Assembly: GCF_001263205.1 (NCBI RefSeq)
Contig: NZ_CP012333.1
Span: 1,488,001-1,552,000 of the forward strand
DNA length: 64,000 bases
Source of the DNA: Labilithrix luteola
GTDB lineage: Bacteria > Myxococcota_A > Polyangia > Polyangiales > Polyangiaceae
Direction of reading: 5' to 3'
The notes below the pieces were generated by a model. That model worked only from the letters and a program-made list of their open reading frames with translations, was not told where the DNA came from and searched no databases. Shown in pieces: positions 8,146 to 16,451 of the stretch (position 1 is its first letter; the number at the start of each line of letters is the position of its first letter). The position numbers and the translations under genes were made by a program.

Positions 8146-9479
8146 AGAGACGCGCACGCACGTTCCTGTTCTCGACGACCGCGCTCGGAGTAGGCGTCCT
8201 CGTGCTCCTCGCTTGCGGGGACAACGCGTCCGAGCCACGCGATCGATTCGAGGTTCCAGAGGCGGCCTCCGACGGAACCACCGCTGTGCTCCCGAACACG
8301 TCGACGGACTCCGGCGCGGTCGAGGCGGGCATCGCCGACGCCCGTGTGCCGTACGACGGGGCAGAGTCTCCCGGTGTGGAATGTGATGCGTCGCCTTGCA
8401 TCGTTCGCCTCGTCGGTGGGCAGCAGCATTATTGTGGCGTCCTCTCGGACGGCACGGCACGCTGCTGGGGAAATCCAGCCTTCGCCGGCGCTTCCGCAGA
8501 CCCCCTCGACGCCGGACCGGACGCCGCTCCCGGAGCTACGCCCGTCGTCGTGGAGGGCGTGAAAGACATCGTCGACATCGCCGCGACTGCGGACCGAACG
8601 TGCGCGGTGACGAAAGACGGAGGCGTCGACTGCTGGGGGGCCGACAGTCCGACCCCAACGCGAATCGCCGTTCCGACGAAATCGGGTCAGGCTGCTCGAA
8701 TCGCAGTGAGCAGCACGCAAGGTGACGGGACACGCGTCACCTGCGCGGTCTCGCCCGACGGAGAGCCCGTGTGTTGGGGCGTGGGTATCTATCTCCTCGA
8801 ATCCGATCCTCGAGTTCCGTTCGTACTAGGCGGCAAGGTGCGCGACGTCGTGTTGCCTTGGTCGTCGGCAACCTGGTCGCTGACCGTAACCGGCTTCGTC
8901 GTCGACGAACAAGGCAAGCTCCTCTCGTGGGGCGGTATGGCGGAGGGCACTCTCGGACGCGAGACGACGGAATTCGTCGACTACACGCCGCGTCCCGTCT
9001 TTGGGATATCCGCCGTTCGTAGCGTTTCCTCTGCCTTCGGACATGCCTGCGCAGTCACCGTCGACGGACGCCTCTTCTGCTGGGGCGCCGCCGGCGAGGC
9101 CATGCTCGGCGTCGGCTACGTGAGCGACGAGAAGCTTCCGGTCGAAGTGGCATTTCCGCCGACCACGTGGCCAACGGAGGTCTCCGCGAGCCACACGCAT
9201 TCGTGCGTACGTTTGACCGACGGCACCGTCCGCTGTTGGGGCGGCAAGAACCGTTTCGGCGAACGTGCAACGGACGCGCAAGACTACGTGTACACGCCAG
9301 CGCTCGCGGAGGGCACGCCCGAAGACGTGGTGTCCGTCGCGACGGGCTCGTACTCCACGTGCGTGCTCACGCGAGCGGGTGCGGTTTGGTGCTGGGGATA
9401 CAACGCCGCCGGACAGCTCGGACGAGGAATGCGTGACGAGGAACGCCACCCCTCCCCTACCCCGGTCGTCTTCCCGTGA
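8142..9479 (+). CDS. RCC1-repeat lipoprotein (cassette A, gene 7)
   Basis: A protein of 445 residues starting with an ATG that overlaps the previous stop. The signal peptide ends LVLLAC (lipobox). After an acidic low-complexity stretch the protein holds RCC1-type repeats, each with a Cys-Ala-Val/Leu turn and a CWGxNxxGxLG core (for example CWGYNAAGQLGRG near the C-terminus). RCC1 repeats form seven-bladed propellers that commonly bind proteins. The segment SPCIVRLVGGQQHYCGVL has counterparts in both paralogues (30137-31516, 40888-42258). It is likely surface-exposed; the partner is unknown. Confidence 0.8.
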   Translation: MKRRARTFLFSTTALGVGVLVLLACGDNASEPRDRFEVPEAASDGTTAVLPNTSTDSGAVEAGIADARVPYDGAESPGVECDASPCIVRLVGGQQHYCGVLSDGTARCWGNPAFAGASADPLDAGPDAAPGATPVVVEGVKDIVDIAATADRTCAVTKDGGVDCWGADSPTPTRIAVPTKSGQAARIAVSSTQGDGTRVTCAVSPDGEPVCWGVGIYLLESDPRVPFVLGGKVRDVVLPWSSATWSLTVTGFVVDEQGKLLSWGGMAEGTLGRETTEFVDYTPRPVFGISAVRSVSSAFGHACAVTVDGRLFCWGAAGEAMLGVGYVSDEKLPVEVAFPPTTWPTEVSASHTHSCVRLTDGTVRCWGGKNRFGERATDAQDYVYTPALAEGTPEDVVSVATGSYSTCVLTRAGAVWCWGYNAAGQLGRGMRDEERHPSPTPVVFP

Positions 9480-11254
9480 CGCGGTCTTCCGTGGAGAACG
9501 TGATGAGCTCGTTCGTTCGATGTACGGCGGTTGGTTCGATGTTTCTTTTCGTCGGATTCGTGGCGTGCAAGTCCGACGACCGCGCGTTCGAACAGGACTC
9601 GACACCGCGCGTGGCCGACGACGATGGCTCCGTGTCGATCCCGGCCGAAGCTTGCGCGGGACGCAAGTGCTCGCGCGATCTCCACGAGGTTCTCGACGGC
9701 TGTACCGACGAGGTGGTCGAGAGGTGCGCCGACGGCTTCGGATGCGGCAACGGCAAGTGCACGACGCCCTGCGACGCCGCCGTCGGAAGCCAGGGATCTC
9801 TGGGTTGCTCGTTCTGGACCACGCCTCCCGACGCGCATCAGGCATCCGACGTATCTTGCTTCGCGGCCTTCATCGCCAATACGTGGACGACGCCGGCGAC
9901 GATCAAAGCCACGTTCGGCCGCGATGCCATCGACGTCTCGAAGAGCATCTATCGCGCCTCCAGCACGGCGGACGGCGTTCATTACGAGCACTTCGACGGC
10001 CCCGTTCCTCCCGGCGAGGTCGCCGTCGTCTTTCTCTCGCAAGGCACGCCCGGCCCGAACAGCGCGGCATTCGTGCCCTGCCCGAGCGGCGTCGAGGTCG
10101 CGTACCACGGCACGGTGGTGAGCGCGCACGACACCAGCATCTACAAAGCGTTCCACCTCGAGACCGACGTTCCCGTCTCCGCGTACTCGTCCTTTCCGTA
10201 CGGCGGCGCCCAAAGCTACATCCCTTCGGCCACGCTTCTCCTGCCGACGTCGTCGTGGGGTACGAACTACGTGCTCGTCGACGGATATCCGGGCGACGAA
10301 GACCCTCGCTTCGTCCAGATCGTCGCACAAGAGGACGACACCGTCGTGCGTATTCACCCGCGCGCCGACGTGAAGCCCGGTGTGAACGTGGAGGGCGCAG
10401 CCAAGGGCGTCACCCATTCGTGGACTCTGCAGAAGGGCCAAATCCTCGAATTCCGCCAGCTCGAGAGTCTGGCGGGCAGTCCACTGGAATCGAATCACCC
10501 GGTGGCGCTCTTCGGCGGAACGCAGTGTCCTTACATCCCGTCGACGATCGAAGCGTGCGATACGCTTCACCAACAGATTCCGCCCGTCAACCAGTGGGGA
10601 AGCTCGTATTCGGGTATCCCCTACAAATCCCGAAGAGGAAATCTTGCCGAGCGCGTGTACTGGCGAATCGGCGCCGCTCGCGAAGGAACGACGCTCACGT
10701 GGGAGCCATCCGTTCCCGATGGCGCACCGGTCACACTCGGTAGCGGCGAGTTCGTCGACTTCGCGACCGACAAGACGTTCCACGTGCACAGCCAGGACTC
10801 GACGTATCCGATCTACCTCGCCGACTTCATGAGCGGCGCGAACATGTACGCCTCGGACGGCGACCCGGACTTCGTCAACGTGGTGCCGGACGAGCAGTTC
10901 CTCGACAACTACGTCTTCTTCGTCGACTACACGTACGCGACGAGCACGCTCACCATCGTCCGCAAGAAGGACTCCAAAGGCTTCCACGACGTGAACCTCG
11001 ACTGCGTGGGCAAGGTGAGTGGGTGGCAGCCGCTGGGCACCTCTGGAGACATCGAGTACACGTGGCTCGACGTGACGCGAGCGGGCAAGTCCGTCCCGAC
11101 CGACATCGGGGTGTGTAGCTACGGTCGCCACGAGGCATCGAGCGACGGTCCCTTCGCGCTCTACGTTTGGGGCACGGATTACGCGGCAAGCTACGGCTAC
11201 CCCGCCGGCGCAGGCAGCCGGCCCACCTCGCCATTCAAGATCGAGGTTCAATGA
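9476..11254 (+). CDS. IgGFc-binding-like lipoprotein (cassette A, gene 8)
   Basis: A protein of 592 residues; the ATG overlaps the RCC1 gene stop. The signal region ends FVGFVAC, a lipobox. A Cys-rich segment follows (about 55-110), then a long domain with the hallmark region YGGAQSYIPSATLLLPTSSW, typical of the IgGFc-binding N-terminal domain found in bacterial surface proteins. Conserved downstream marks are HPVALFGGTQC, PPVNQWGSSY and the ending SYGYPAGAGSRP. It is the last gene of the cassette. The name comes from a mammalian mucin-like protein domain and does not imply antibody binding here; surface adhesion or matrix contact is the reasonable inference. Confidence 0.8.
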   Translation: MTRSSVENVMSSFVRCTAVGSMFLFVGFVACKSDDRAFEQDSTPRVADDDGSVSIPAEACAGRKCSRDLHEVLDGCTDEVVERCADGFGCGNGKCTTPCDAAVGSQGSLGCSFWTTPPDAHQASDVSCFAAFIANTWTTPATIKATFGRDAIDVSKSIYRASSTADGVHYEHFDGPVPPGEVAVVFLSQGTPGPNSAAFVPCPSGVEVAYHGTVVSAHDTSIYKAFHLETDVPVSAYSSFPYGGAQSYIPSATLLLPTSSWGTNYVLVDGYPGDEDPRFVQIVAQEDDTVVRIHPRADVKPGVNVEGAAKGVTHSWTLQKGQILEFRQLESLAGSPLESNHPVALFGGTQCPYIPSTIEACDTLHQQIPPVNQWGSSYSGIPYKSRRGNLAERVYWRIGAAREGTTLTWEPSVPDGAPVTLGSGEFVDFATDKTFHVHSQDSTYPIYLADFMSGANMYASDGDPDFVNVVPDEQFLDNYVFFVDYTYATSTLTIVRKKDSKGFHDVNLDCVGKVSGWQPLGTSGDIEYTWLDVTRAGKSVPTDIGVCSYGRHEASSDGPFALYVWGTDYAASYGYPAGAGSRPTSPFKIEVQ

Positions 11255-11267
11255 GCGCCCGCGTCCC

Positions 11268-11292
11268 GCCCCACGGAAGAGTCAGCTGGGGC
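11268..11292 (+). terminator. Hairpin after cassette A
   Basis: GCCCCA (11268-11273) and TGGGGC (11287-11292) can pair with a 13-nt loop, 14 bp after the last stop of cassette A. There is no T-run after it, so factor-independent termination is uncertain. Confidence 0.3.
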
Positions 11293-11353
11293 GCATCGCA
11301 CATTCCCCACCTACGGTGAAGACAGCCACGGCGTGATGCGCGGCGTTCACCGT

Positions 11354-11560
11354 TCACCGGCGAGGAGCTGGGCCGGCAACGGTTGGGTGCCGTAGACGGC
11401 GTTCGTCGCCCAATGACCGTGCATGTAGCCGTCGGTAATGACGCAGTCGTGCCAGCGGTGCATCGATCGGCTTCCGCCGCACACGTGCCACCGCGTGGCC
11501 GTGTCGTTCACGGCGCCAGGAGTCCCCAGACCGCCAGGGCGACGTCAAGCACGAAGTCAC
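11354..11560 (-). other. Possible degraded coding remnant in the gap before the sugar cluster
   Basis: The 479-bp gap 11255-11733 has no confident gene. On the minus strand two adjacent frames read protein-like segments, one with DFVLDVALAVWGLLAP (11557-11510) and one continuing from a GTG near 11510 with WHVCGG, HRWHDC and GYMHGHW. Joining them would need a frame change at about 11510. This could be the remains of a small secreted Cys/His/Trp-rich protein or chance. Gene-like composition is the only evidence. Confidence 0.2.
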
Positions 11561-11733
11561 GTCCCGCGACGCTTACGAACGAACGCCAACAAAGCGCACG
11601 GCCGCTGCCTGGCGCCTGCCGAACGGAGCGTTCTCACGGACCGGCTCCGTTTGGATGGGCACACATTTCGACGTCAACAAGTCCACGGTCTCGTGGTACT
11701 TTTGCCCACCGATTTCGCACTATACAGAGCCAC

Positions 11734-12726
11734 ATGCGGAGAAGTGCTACCTCGACGGTCCTCGTGACGGGGGCGACCGGCTTCGTCGGAGCGTCCCTGT
11801 GCCGTCATTTCGCGGCCAAGGGACATCGGGTGGTGGCCGTTTGCGGGCCATCGGGCGCAGGATGGCGACTCGCCAACGCGGCCTCGACCATCGAGACGGT
11901 GAAGGTCGACCTCACGGCCGCGAACGAGGTGAGTGCGCTCCTTCGTGACGCCCAGCCCGAGGTTGTGCTCAACTGCGCGGCCTACGGCGCTTACCCGAGC
12001 CAGACGGAGCCGTCGCGCATCTACCGCGTCAACTTCGAGGCCGTCCGCCACCTCGTCGAGGCTGCCGGCGCACTGCCGGGCTTCCGCGCCTTCGTGCATG
12101 CCGGCTCGTCGTCCGAATACGGCCTCCACTGCACGGCGCCCCGCGAGGATTCCGCGCCGCTGCCCGACAGCGACTACGCCGTCTCCAAAGTCGCCGCGAC
12201 CGCGTTCGTGCAGTTCGTCTCGAAGACACGCAACTTCCCCGGTTGGGTCTTGCGCCTCTCGTCGGTCTACGGCCCGTACGAAGAAGCTTCACGGCTGATT
12301 CCGCGACTCCTGAAGTGCGGGAAAGAGGGGACGTACCCTCCCCTCGTCGATCCGCAAATTTCACGCGACTTCGTTTACATCGACGACGTCTGCAACGCCT
12401 TCGAACGCGTCGTCGAGTCCGCGACGACCGTGGCGCGCGGTGAAGTCTTCAACATCGGAAGCGGACATGCGACGACGCTCGCGACCATCGTGGAACGCGT
12501 CCGCCAGCTCTTCGGCATTGCGCAAGAACCGGTCTGGGGCTCGATGGCCAATCGCCGTTGGGATCACCGTGACTGGTATTCGAATCCGACGAAGGCGTTC
12601 GAAATGCTCGGTTGGAAGGCGACGACGTCACTCGACGACGGCCTCGCCGCGACCGCACGTTTCACGGACGAGAACACGAACGTCACGAACGACGCCGAAC
12701 GGCACGCGGTAACAGGAGCGCGTTGA
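11734..12726 (+). CDS. NAD-dependent sugar epimerase/dehydratase (extended SDR)
   Basis: A protein of 330 residues beginning at the ATG at 11734, where the dinucleotide-binding motif TGATGFVG (residues 10-17) falls at the usual distance from the N-terminus. The catalytic triad is represented by the SSSEYG region and by YAVSK (Tyr and Lys of YxxxK). A DFVYIDDVC segment matches the substrate-side loop of nucleotide-sugar epimerases. It is the first gene of a tightly packed sugar cluster reaching 19002; the next gene starts directly after its stop. The exact reaction (epimerase, reductase or dehydratase) cannot be read from sequence. Confidence 0.85.
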   Translation: MRRSATSTVLVTGATGFVGASLCRHFAAKGHRVVAVCGPSGAGWRLANAASTIETVKVDLTAANEVSALLRDAQPEVVLNCAAYGAYPSQTEPSRIYRVNFEAVRHLVEAAGALPGFRAFVHAGSSSEYGLHCTAPREDSAPLPDSDYAVSKVAATAFVQFVSKTRNFPGWVLRLSSVYGPYEEASRLIPRLLKCGKEGTYPPLVDPQISRDFVYIDDVCNAFERVVESATTVARGEVFNIGSGHATTLATIVERVRQLFGIAQEPVWGSMANRRWDHRDWYSNPTKAFEMLGWKATTSLDDGLAATARFTDENTNVTNDAERHAVTGAR

Positions 12727-13533
12727 ATGACCGACTCGTCGACGATCTTCGCCGAGCTGCGCCGCGACGCGCTCGCGATTCGCAAGATGCTCTTGGCGAT
12801 GCATTACCGGGCAAAGTCCGGACACATCGGCACCGGGCTCTCGTCCATCGACATTCTCGCGCTCCTGCACAAGGTGTGGCTCGGTGAAGACGACGCGTTT
12901 CTTCTGAGCAAGGGGCACGGGGCCTCGGCGCTCTATGCGACGCTGCACCACTACGGGCGAATCTCCGACGAGGAGATCGCGACCTATTACCAGGACGGGA
13001 CGCTCTTCCCGGCGCATCCCGCGCCGCGTGCCGTCCCTGCCATCGTCGCCGCAACGGGCTCGCTCGGCCACGGCCTCTCGATCGCCGCGGGCATCGCGTA
13101 TGCGCGCAAGCACGTCCACGAGCAGACCACGCGTGTCGCCGCGCTCCTCTCCGACGGCGAGTGCAACGAGGGCTCGGTGTGGGAGGCGGCAGCCTTCGCC
13201 TCGCACCATGGGCTGTCGAACCTGCTCGTCGTCGTCGACGCGAACGGTCTTCAAGGCTTCGGCACGACCCGCGAGGTCCTCGACATGGAGCCCTTCGCCG
13301 ACAAATGGCGCGCGTTCGGCTTTGCCACCCATGAAATCGACGGCCACGACTTCGAGCAATTGCACGCAGCGACCCGTGAGCTCGATCCGCAACGCCCCAC
13401 CTGCATCATCGCGCGCACCCGAAAGGGCAACGGCGTGGGGTTCATGGAGGGCAAGCTCGAATGGCACTACCTGCCGATGACCGAGGCCCAATACCGGGAC
13501 GCGCTACGTAGCCTCGATGGAGAATCGTCGTGA
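12727..13533 (+). CDS. Transketolase-like protein, N-terminal (ThDP-binding) subunit
   Basis: A protein of 268 residues corresponding to the N-terminal half of transketolase. It has the SGHIGTGLSSIDIL and LLSKGHG segments and the thiamine-diphosphate motif SDGECNEGS with a following Asn (VVVDANG). The C-terminal half is supplied by the next gene, so the enzyme is split, as in many archaeal and secondary-metabolism transketolases. It begins immediately after the SDR stop and its own stop overlaps the partner start (GTGA). Inside a dTDP-sugar cluster it more likely transfers a two-carbon unit to a specialised sugar than serves central metabolism; that is inference. Confidence 0.88.
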   Translation: MTDSSTIFAELRRDALAIRKMLLAMHYRAKSGHIGTGLSSIDILALLHKVWLGEDDAFLLSKGHGASALYATLHHYGRISDEEIATYYQDGTLFPAHPAPRAVPAIVAATGSLGHGLSIAAGIAYARKHVHEQTTRVAALLSDGECNEGSVWEAAAFASHHGLSNLLVVVDANGLQGFGTTREVLDMEPFADKWRAFGFATHEIDGHDFEQLHAATRELDPQRPTCIIARTRKGNGVGFMEGKLEWHYLPMTEAQYRDALRSLDGESS

Positions 13534-14456
13534 GAGTGCAATTCGTCGACGCGGTCGCACGTGAGCTCTCGAACGATGCTCGCTCCGTCTTCCTGACGGG
13601 CGATCTCGGCTTCAACGCGCTCGAGGGCCTTCAAAACCAGCTGGGACCGCGGTTCCTCAACGTCGGCGTCGCCGAGCAGAACATGATGGGCGTCGCCGCC
13701 GGCATGGCGCTCACGGGCCTCCGCCCGTGGGCCTATTCCATCGCGCCGTTCGCCACCTACCGCTGCCTCGAGCAGATTCGCAACGACATCTGCCTGCATC
13801 AGCTGCCCGTCCGCGTCGTCGGCAATGGCGGCGGGTACACGTACGGGATCATGGGGTCGACGCATCACGCGCTCGAAGATCTCGGCGCGCTCAAGCCGCT
13901 CCCCAACATGCACCTCTACTTCCCCTGCTCGAACAACCACGTGGCGGCCGCGGTGCGCCAGATGGCCGACTTGGCCGATCCTGCCTATTTGCGGCTCGCC
14001 ATTTCCGGATTCGCCGACGACCGACCCGCGCTCTCCGAACATCCGACGACGCTCACGCGCCGTTATGCCGAGAGGCCGGGCGCACGGAGCCGCGGGCTCA
14101 CCATCGTCGCCGCCGGCCACGCCGCGCAGATCGTCAACCGAATGTCGAAGCCCACGGAGGACGCGGAAATCGACATTTTCGGCATTGCGCGATTCCCCCT
14201 CGATCTAGGTCTCGATCGCGATCTCCGCGAGAGCGTCCGCGCGACGCGACGCGTGCTCTTCGTCGAGGAGCACTACGCGAGCGGAGGCATCGGAGAATCG
14301 TTCGCAGCCGCGGTCGCGGCAGACGTCGACGCGTTCTCCGTCATGAGCGCCGAATACCGAAAAGGACAGCGCTACGGCAGCGCAGCCTTCCATCTGAACC
14401 AAAGCGGGTTGACGCCCGAGACGGTGACGAACGCAGCACGAGCCATGTTGGGGTGA
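13530..14456 (+). CDS. Transketolase-like protein, C-terminal subunit
   Basis: A protein of 308 residues starting at a GTG that overlaps the upstream stop by four bases. It contains the pyrimidine-binding and C-terminal transketolase regions: a TGDLGFNALEG start, NVGVAEQNMMGVAAGMAL with the catalytic Glu that activates thiamine diphosphate, and YTYGIMGSTHHALED. It should assemble with the 12727-13533 product into a two-subunit enzyme. The overlap supports equimolar translation. Confidence 0.88.
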   Translation: MRVQFVDAVARELSNDARSVFLTGDLGFNALEGLQNQLGPRFLNVGVAEQNMMGVAAGMALTGLRPWAYSIAPFATYRCLEQIRNDICLHQLPVRVVGNGGGYTYGIMGSTHHALEDLGALKPLPNMHLYFPCSNNHVAAAVRQMADLADPAYLRLAISGFADDRPALSEHPTTLTRRYAERPGARSRGLTIVAAGHAAQIVNRMSKPTEDAEIDIFGIARFPLDLGLDRDLRESVRATRRVLFVEEHYASGGIGESFAAAVAADVDAFSVMSAEYRKGQRYGSAAFHLNQSGLTPETVTNAARAMLG

Positions 14457-14457
14457 C

Positions 14458-15423
14458 ATGATCAGGCGCAAGATCTCGGCCATCATTGCTTGTTACAAAG
14501 ACGAGCAAGCAATCCCAATCATGGCGACGCGCCTCGCCGCGACGTTCGAGAAGATCGGCTGCGACTACGAGACCATTTTCGTCAACGACGGAAGTCCCGA
14601 CGACACGCAGCGCGTCCTCGAAGAGCTCACCAAGACCGACCCGCACATCAAAGGCATCACGCACAGCCGCAACTTCGGCTCTCAGGCCGCCTTCACGAGC
14701 GGTATGAAGCGCGCGACGGGGGACGCCTGCGTGCTGCTCGACGGCGATCTCCAAGATCCCCCCGAGCTCATCGAGGAGTTCCACAAGAAGTGGGTCGAGG
14801 GCTACGACGTCGTTTACGGAATCCGCACGAAGCGTGAAATGCCGCTTCTCTGGGAGCTCGCATACAAAGGCTTTTATCGCCTCTTCCAGAAGATTTCGTA
14901 CATTCGCGTCCCCGTCGATGCTGGCGATTTTTCGCTGATCGATCGCAAGGTGATGAACGTGCTCGTCACGTTGCCCGAGCGCGACCGCTTCATGCGCGGG
15001 CTCCGAGCGTGGGCAGGTTTCAAACAGACGGGTGTGCCTTACGTACGACCGGAGCGCATGTTCGGGCGCTCGACGAACAACCTGCTCTCGAATTTTCGCT
15101 GGGCGAAAAAAGGGCTCTTTTCGTTCTCGTACATTCCGCTGGAGTTCATCTCGATGGCGGCGCTCGTCGTCGCGCTCCTGGCGGTGACCGCGGCGATTTT
15201 GCAAATCATCAGCCGCATTCTGGATCCTTCGGTTCCGCAGGGCGTGAGCACGATCATCGTCGTCTGCCTTTTCCTCGGCTCGATTCAGCTCTTCAGCCTC
15301 GCCTTCATCGCGGAATATCTCGCGAAGATTTTCGAAGAAGTGAAGCAGCGGCCTCATTTCATCGTGGCCAAAGTCCTCAATTTCGACGAACCGAATACCA
15401 ATTCGGCGGAGAACTCCCCATGA
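14458..15423 (+). CDS. Polyprenyl-phosphate glycosyltransferase, GtrB/DPM1-like (GT2)
   Basis: A protein of 321 residues. The N-terminal GT2 domain has the nucleotide-sugar motifs VNDGSPDDT and LDGDLQDPPEL, the second carrying the metal-binding acidic residues, and the acceptor-side HSRNFG. Two hydrophobic helices near residues 230-255 and 265-295 anchor the C-terminus, the layout of GtrB/ArnC-type enzymes that load a sugar onto undecaprenyl phosphate at the inner membrane. It lies two bases after the transketolase gene and its stop overlaps rfbB. The sugar donor is unknown. Confidence 0.85.
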   Translation: MIRRKISAIIACYKDEQAIPIMATRLAATFEKIGCDYETIFVNDGSPDDTQRVLEELTKTDPHIKGITHSRNFGSQAAFTSGMKRATGDACVLLDGDLQDPPELIEEFHKKWVEGYDVVYGIRTKREMPLLWELAYKGFYRLFQKISYIRVPVDAGDFSLIDRKVMNVLVTLPERDRFMRGLRAWAGFKQTGVPYVRPERMFGRSTNNLLSNFRWAKKGLFSFSYIPLEFISMAALVVALLAVTAAILQIISRILDPSVPQGVSTIIVVCLFLGSIQLFSLAFIAEYLAKIFEEVKQRPHFIVAKVLNFDEPNTNSAENSP

Positions 15424-16451
15424 CCGCAGCACGCTCCATGCTCGTCACCGGCGGCGCCGGATTCATCGGAAGTGCCTTCGTCGAAGCCGCGCTCGCCGAC
15501 GGGCACCGCGTCGTGGTGCTCGACGCGCTCACCTACGCGGGACACGAAGAGAGCGTCCCCAAACACGAGCGGTGCCGGCTTGTCGTCGGGAACATTTGCG
15601 ACCGCGAACTCGTCGGAGATCTCCTTCGCACCGAGAAGATCGACGCGATCGTGAACTTCGCCGCCGAGTCGCACGTCGACCGCTCGATCGACGCGCCCGG
15701 CGACTTCGTCGACACGAACATCGTCGGCACGTTCCGCATGCTCCAGGCTTCCCTCGCACATTGGAAGTCGCTCGACACCGCGGAGCAATCGCGATTCCGA
15801 TATTTGCAAATCTCGACCGACGAGGTCTACGGCGCGCTCGGTGAGACCGGCCAGTTCTCCGAGACGAGCCCCATGTCGCCGAACTCGCCTTACGCGGCTT
15901 CGAAGGCGGCCGGAGATCACCTCGTCCGTGCGTGGTACCACACGTACAAGCTGCCAACGCTCACGACGAATTGCTCGAACAATTACGGGCCTCGTCAGTT
16001 CCCGGAAAAGCTCATTCCCCGGCTCATTTCGTGCGCCCTCGCAGGTGAACCATTGCCGATTTACGGCAAAGGGCTGCAAGTCCGAGACTGGATTCACGTC
16101 GAGGATCACTCGCGCGGCGTGCTCCTCGCGCTCGAGCGCGGAACCCCCGGTCAGACGTATTGCTTTGGCGGCGCCTCGGAGCGCGCCAACATCGACGTCG
16201 CGCAACGCATCTGCGCCATCCTCGACGAGCTCCGTCCGCGCGGTGACGGCAAGAGCTACGCGAGCCAAATGCAGTTCGTGACCGACCGCCCTGGCCACGA
16301 TTTCCGTTACGCGATCGACGACACGCGCGCGCGCACCGAACTCGGTTTCACGCGCCGCCACACGTTCGAGGGCGGACTCGTCGCAACCATCGAGTGGTAC
16401 CTCGGCAACACCGAATGGTGCCACGCCGTCACGCGCAGGAGGCATGCATGA
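15420..16451 (+). CDS. rfbB: dTDP-glucose 4,6-dehydratase
   Basis: A protein of 343 residues starting at the ATG at 15420 that overlaps the preceding stop. It has the Rossmann motif TGGAGFIGS (residues 9-17), NFAAESHVDRSI, the STDEVYG signature with catalytic Thr/Asp/Glu, SPYAASKA with the Tyr-Lys pair, and NNYGPRQFPEKLIP, all diagnostic for RfbB/RmlB. The enzyme converts dTDP-glucose to dTDP-4-keto-6-deoxyglucose. It is followed, with a four-base overlap, by the thymidylyltransferase that supplies its substrate. No rfbC or rfbD is present in the window, so the end product need not be rhamnose. Confidence 0.95.
   Translation: MTAARSMLVTGGAGFIGSAFVEAALADGHRVVVLDALTYAGHEESVPKHERCRLVVGNICDRELVGDLLRTEKIDAIVNFAAESHVDRSIDAPGDFVDTNIVGTFRMLQASLAHWKSLDTAEQSRFRYLQISTDEVYGALGETGQFSETSPMSPNSPYAASKAAGDHLVRAWYHTYKLPTLTTNCSNNYGPRQFPEKLIPRLISCALAGEPLPIYGKGLQVRDWIHVEDHSRGVLLALERGTPGQTYCFGGASERANIDVAQRICAILDELRPRGDGKSYASQMQFVTDRPGHDFRYAIDDTRARTELGFTRRHTFEGGLVATIEWYLGNTEWCHAVTRRRHA

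Noticed and set aside
9284..11251. Long open frame of about 650 codons on the minus strand opposite the cassette A IgGFc-like gene
   Set aside because: It mirrors the real gene, is rich in Arg/Val/Asp with no conserved motifs, and exists because high GC removes stop codons.
12727..14456. Housekeeping transketolase or DXP synthase
   Set aside because: The split subunits, the total length and the location inside a dTDP-sugar cluster argue against central metabolism, although the chemistry is the same.
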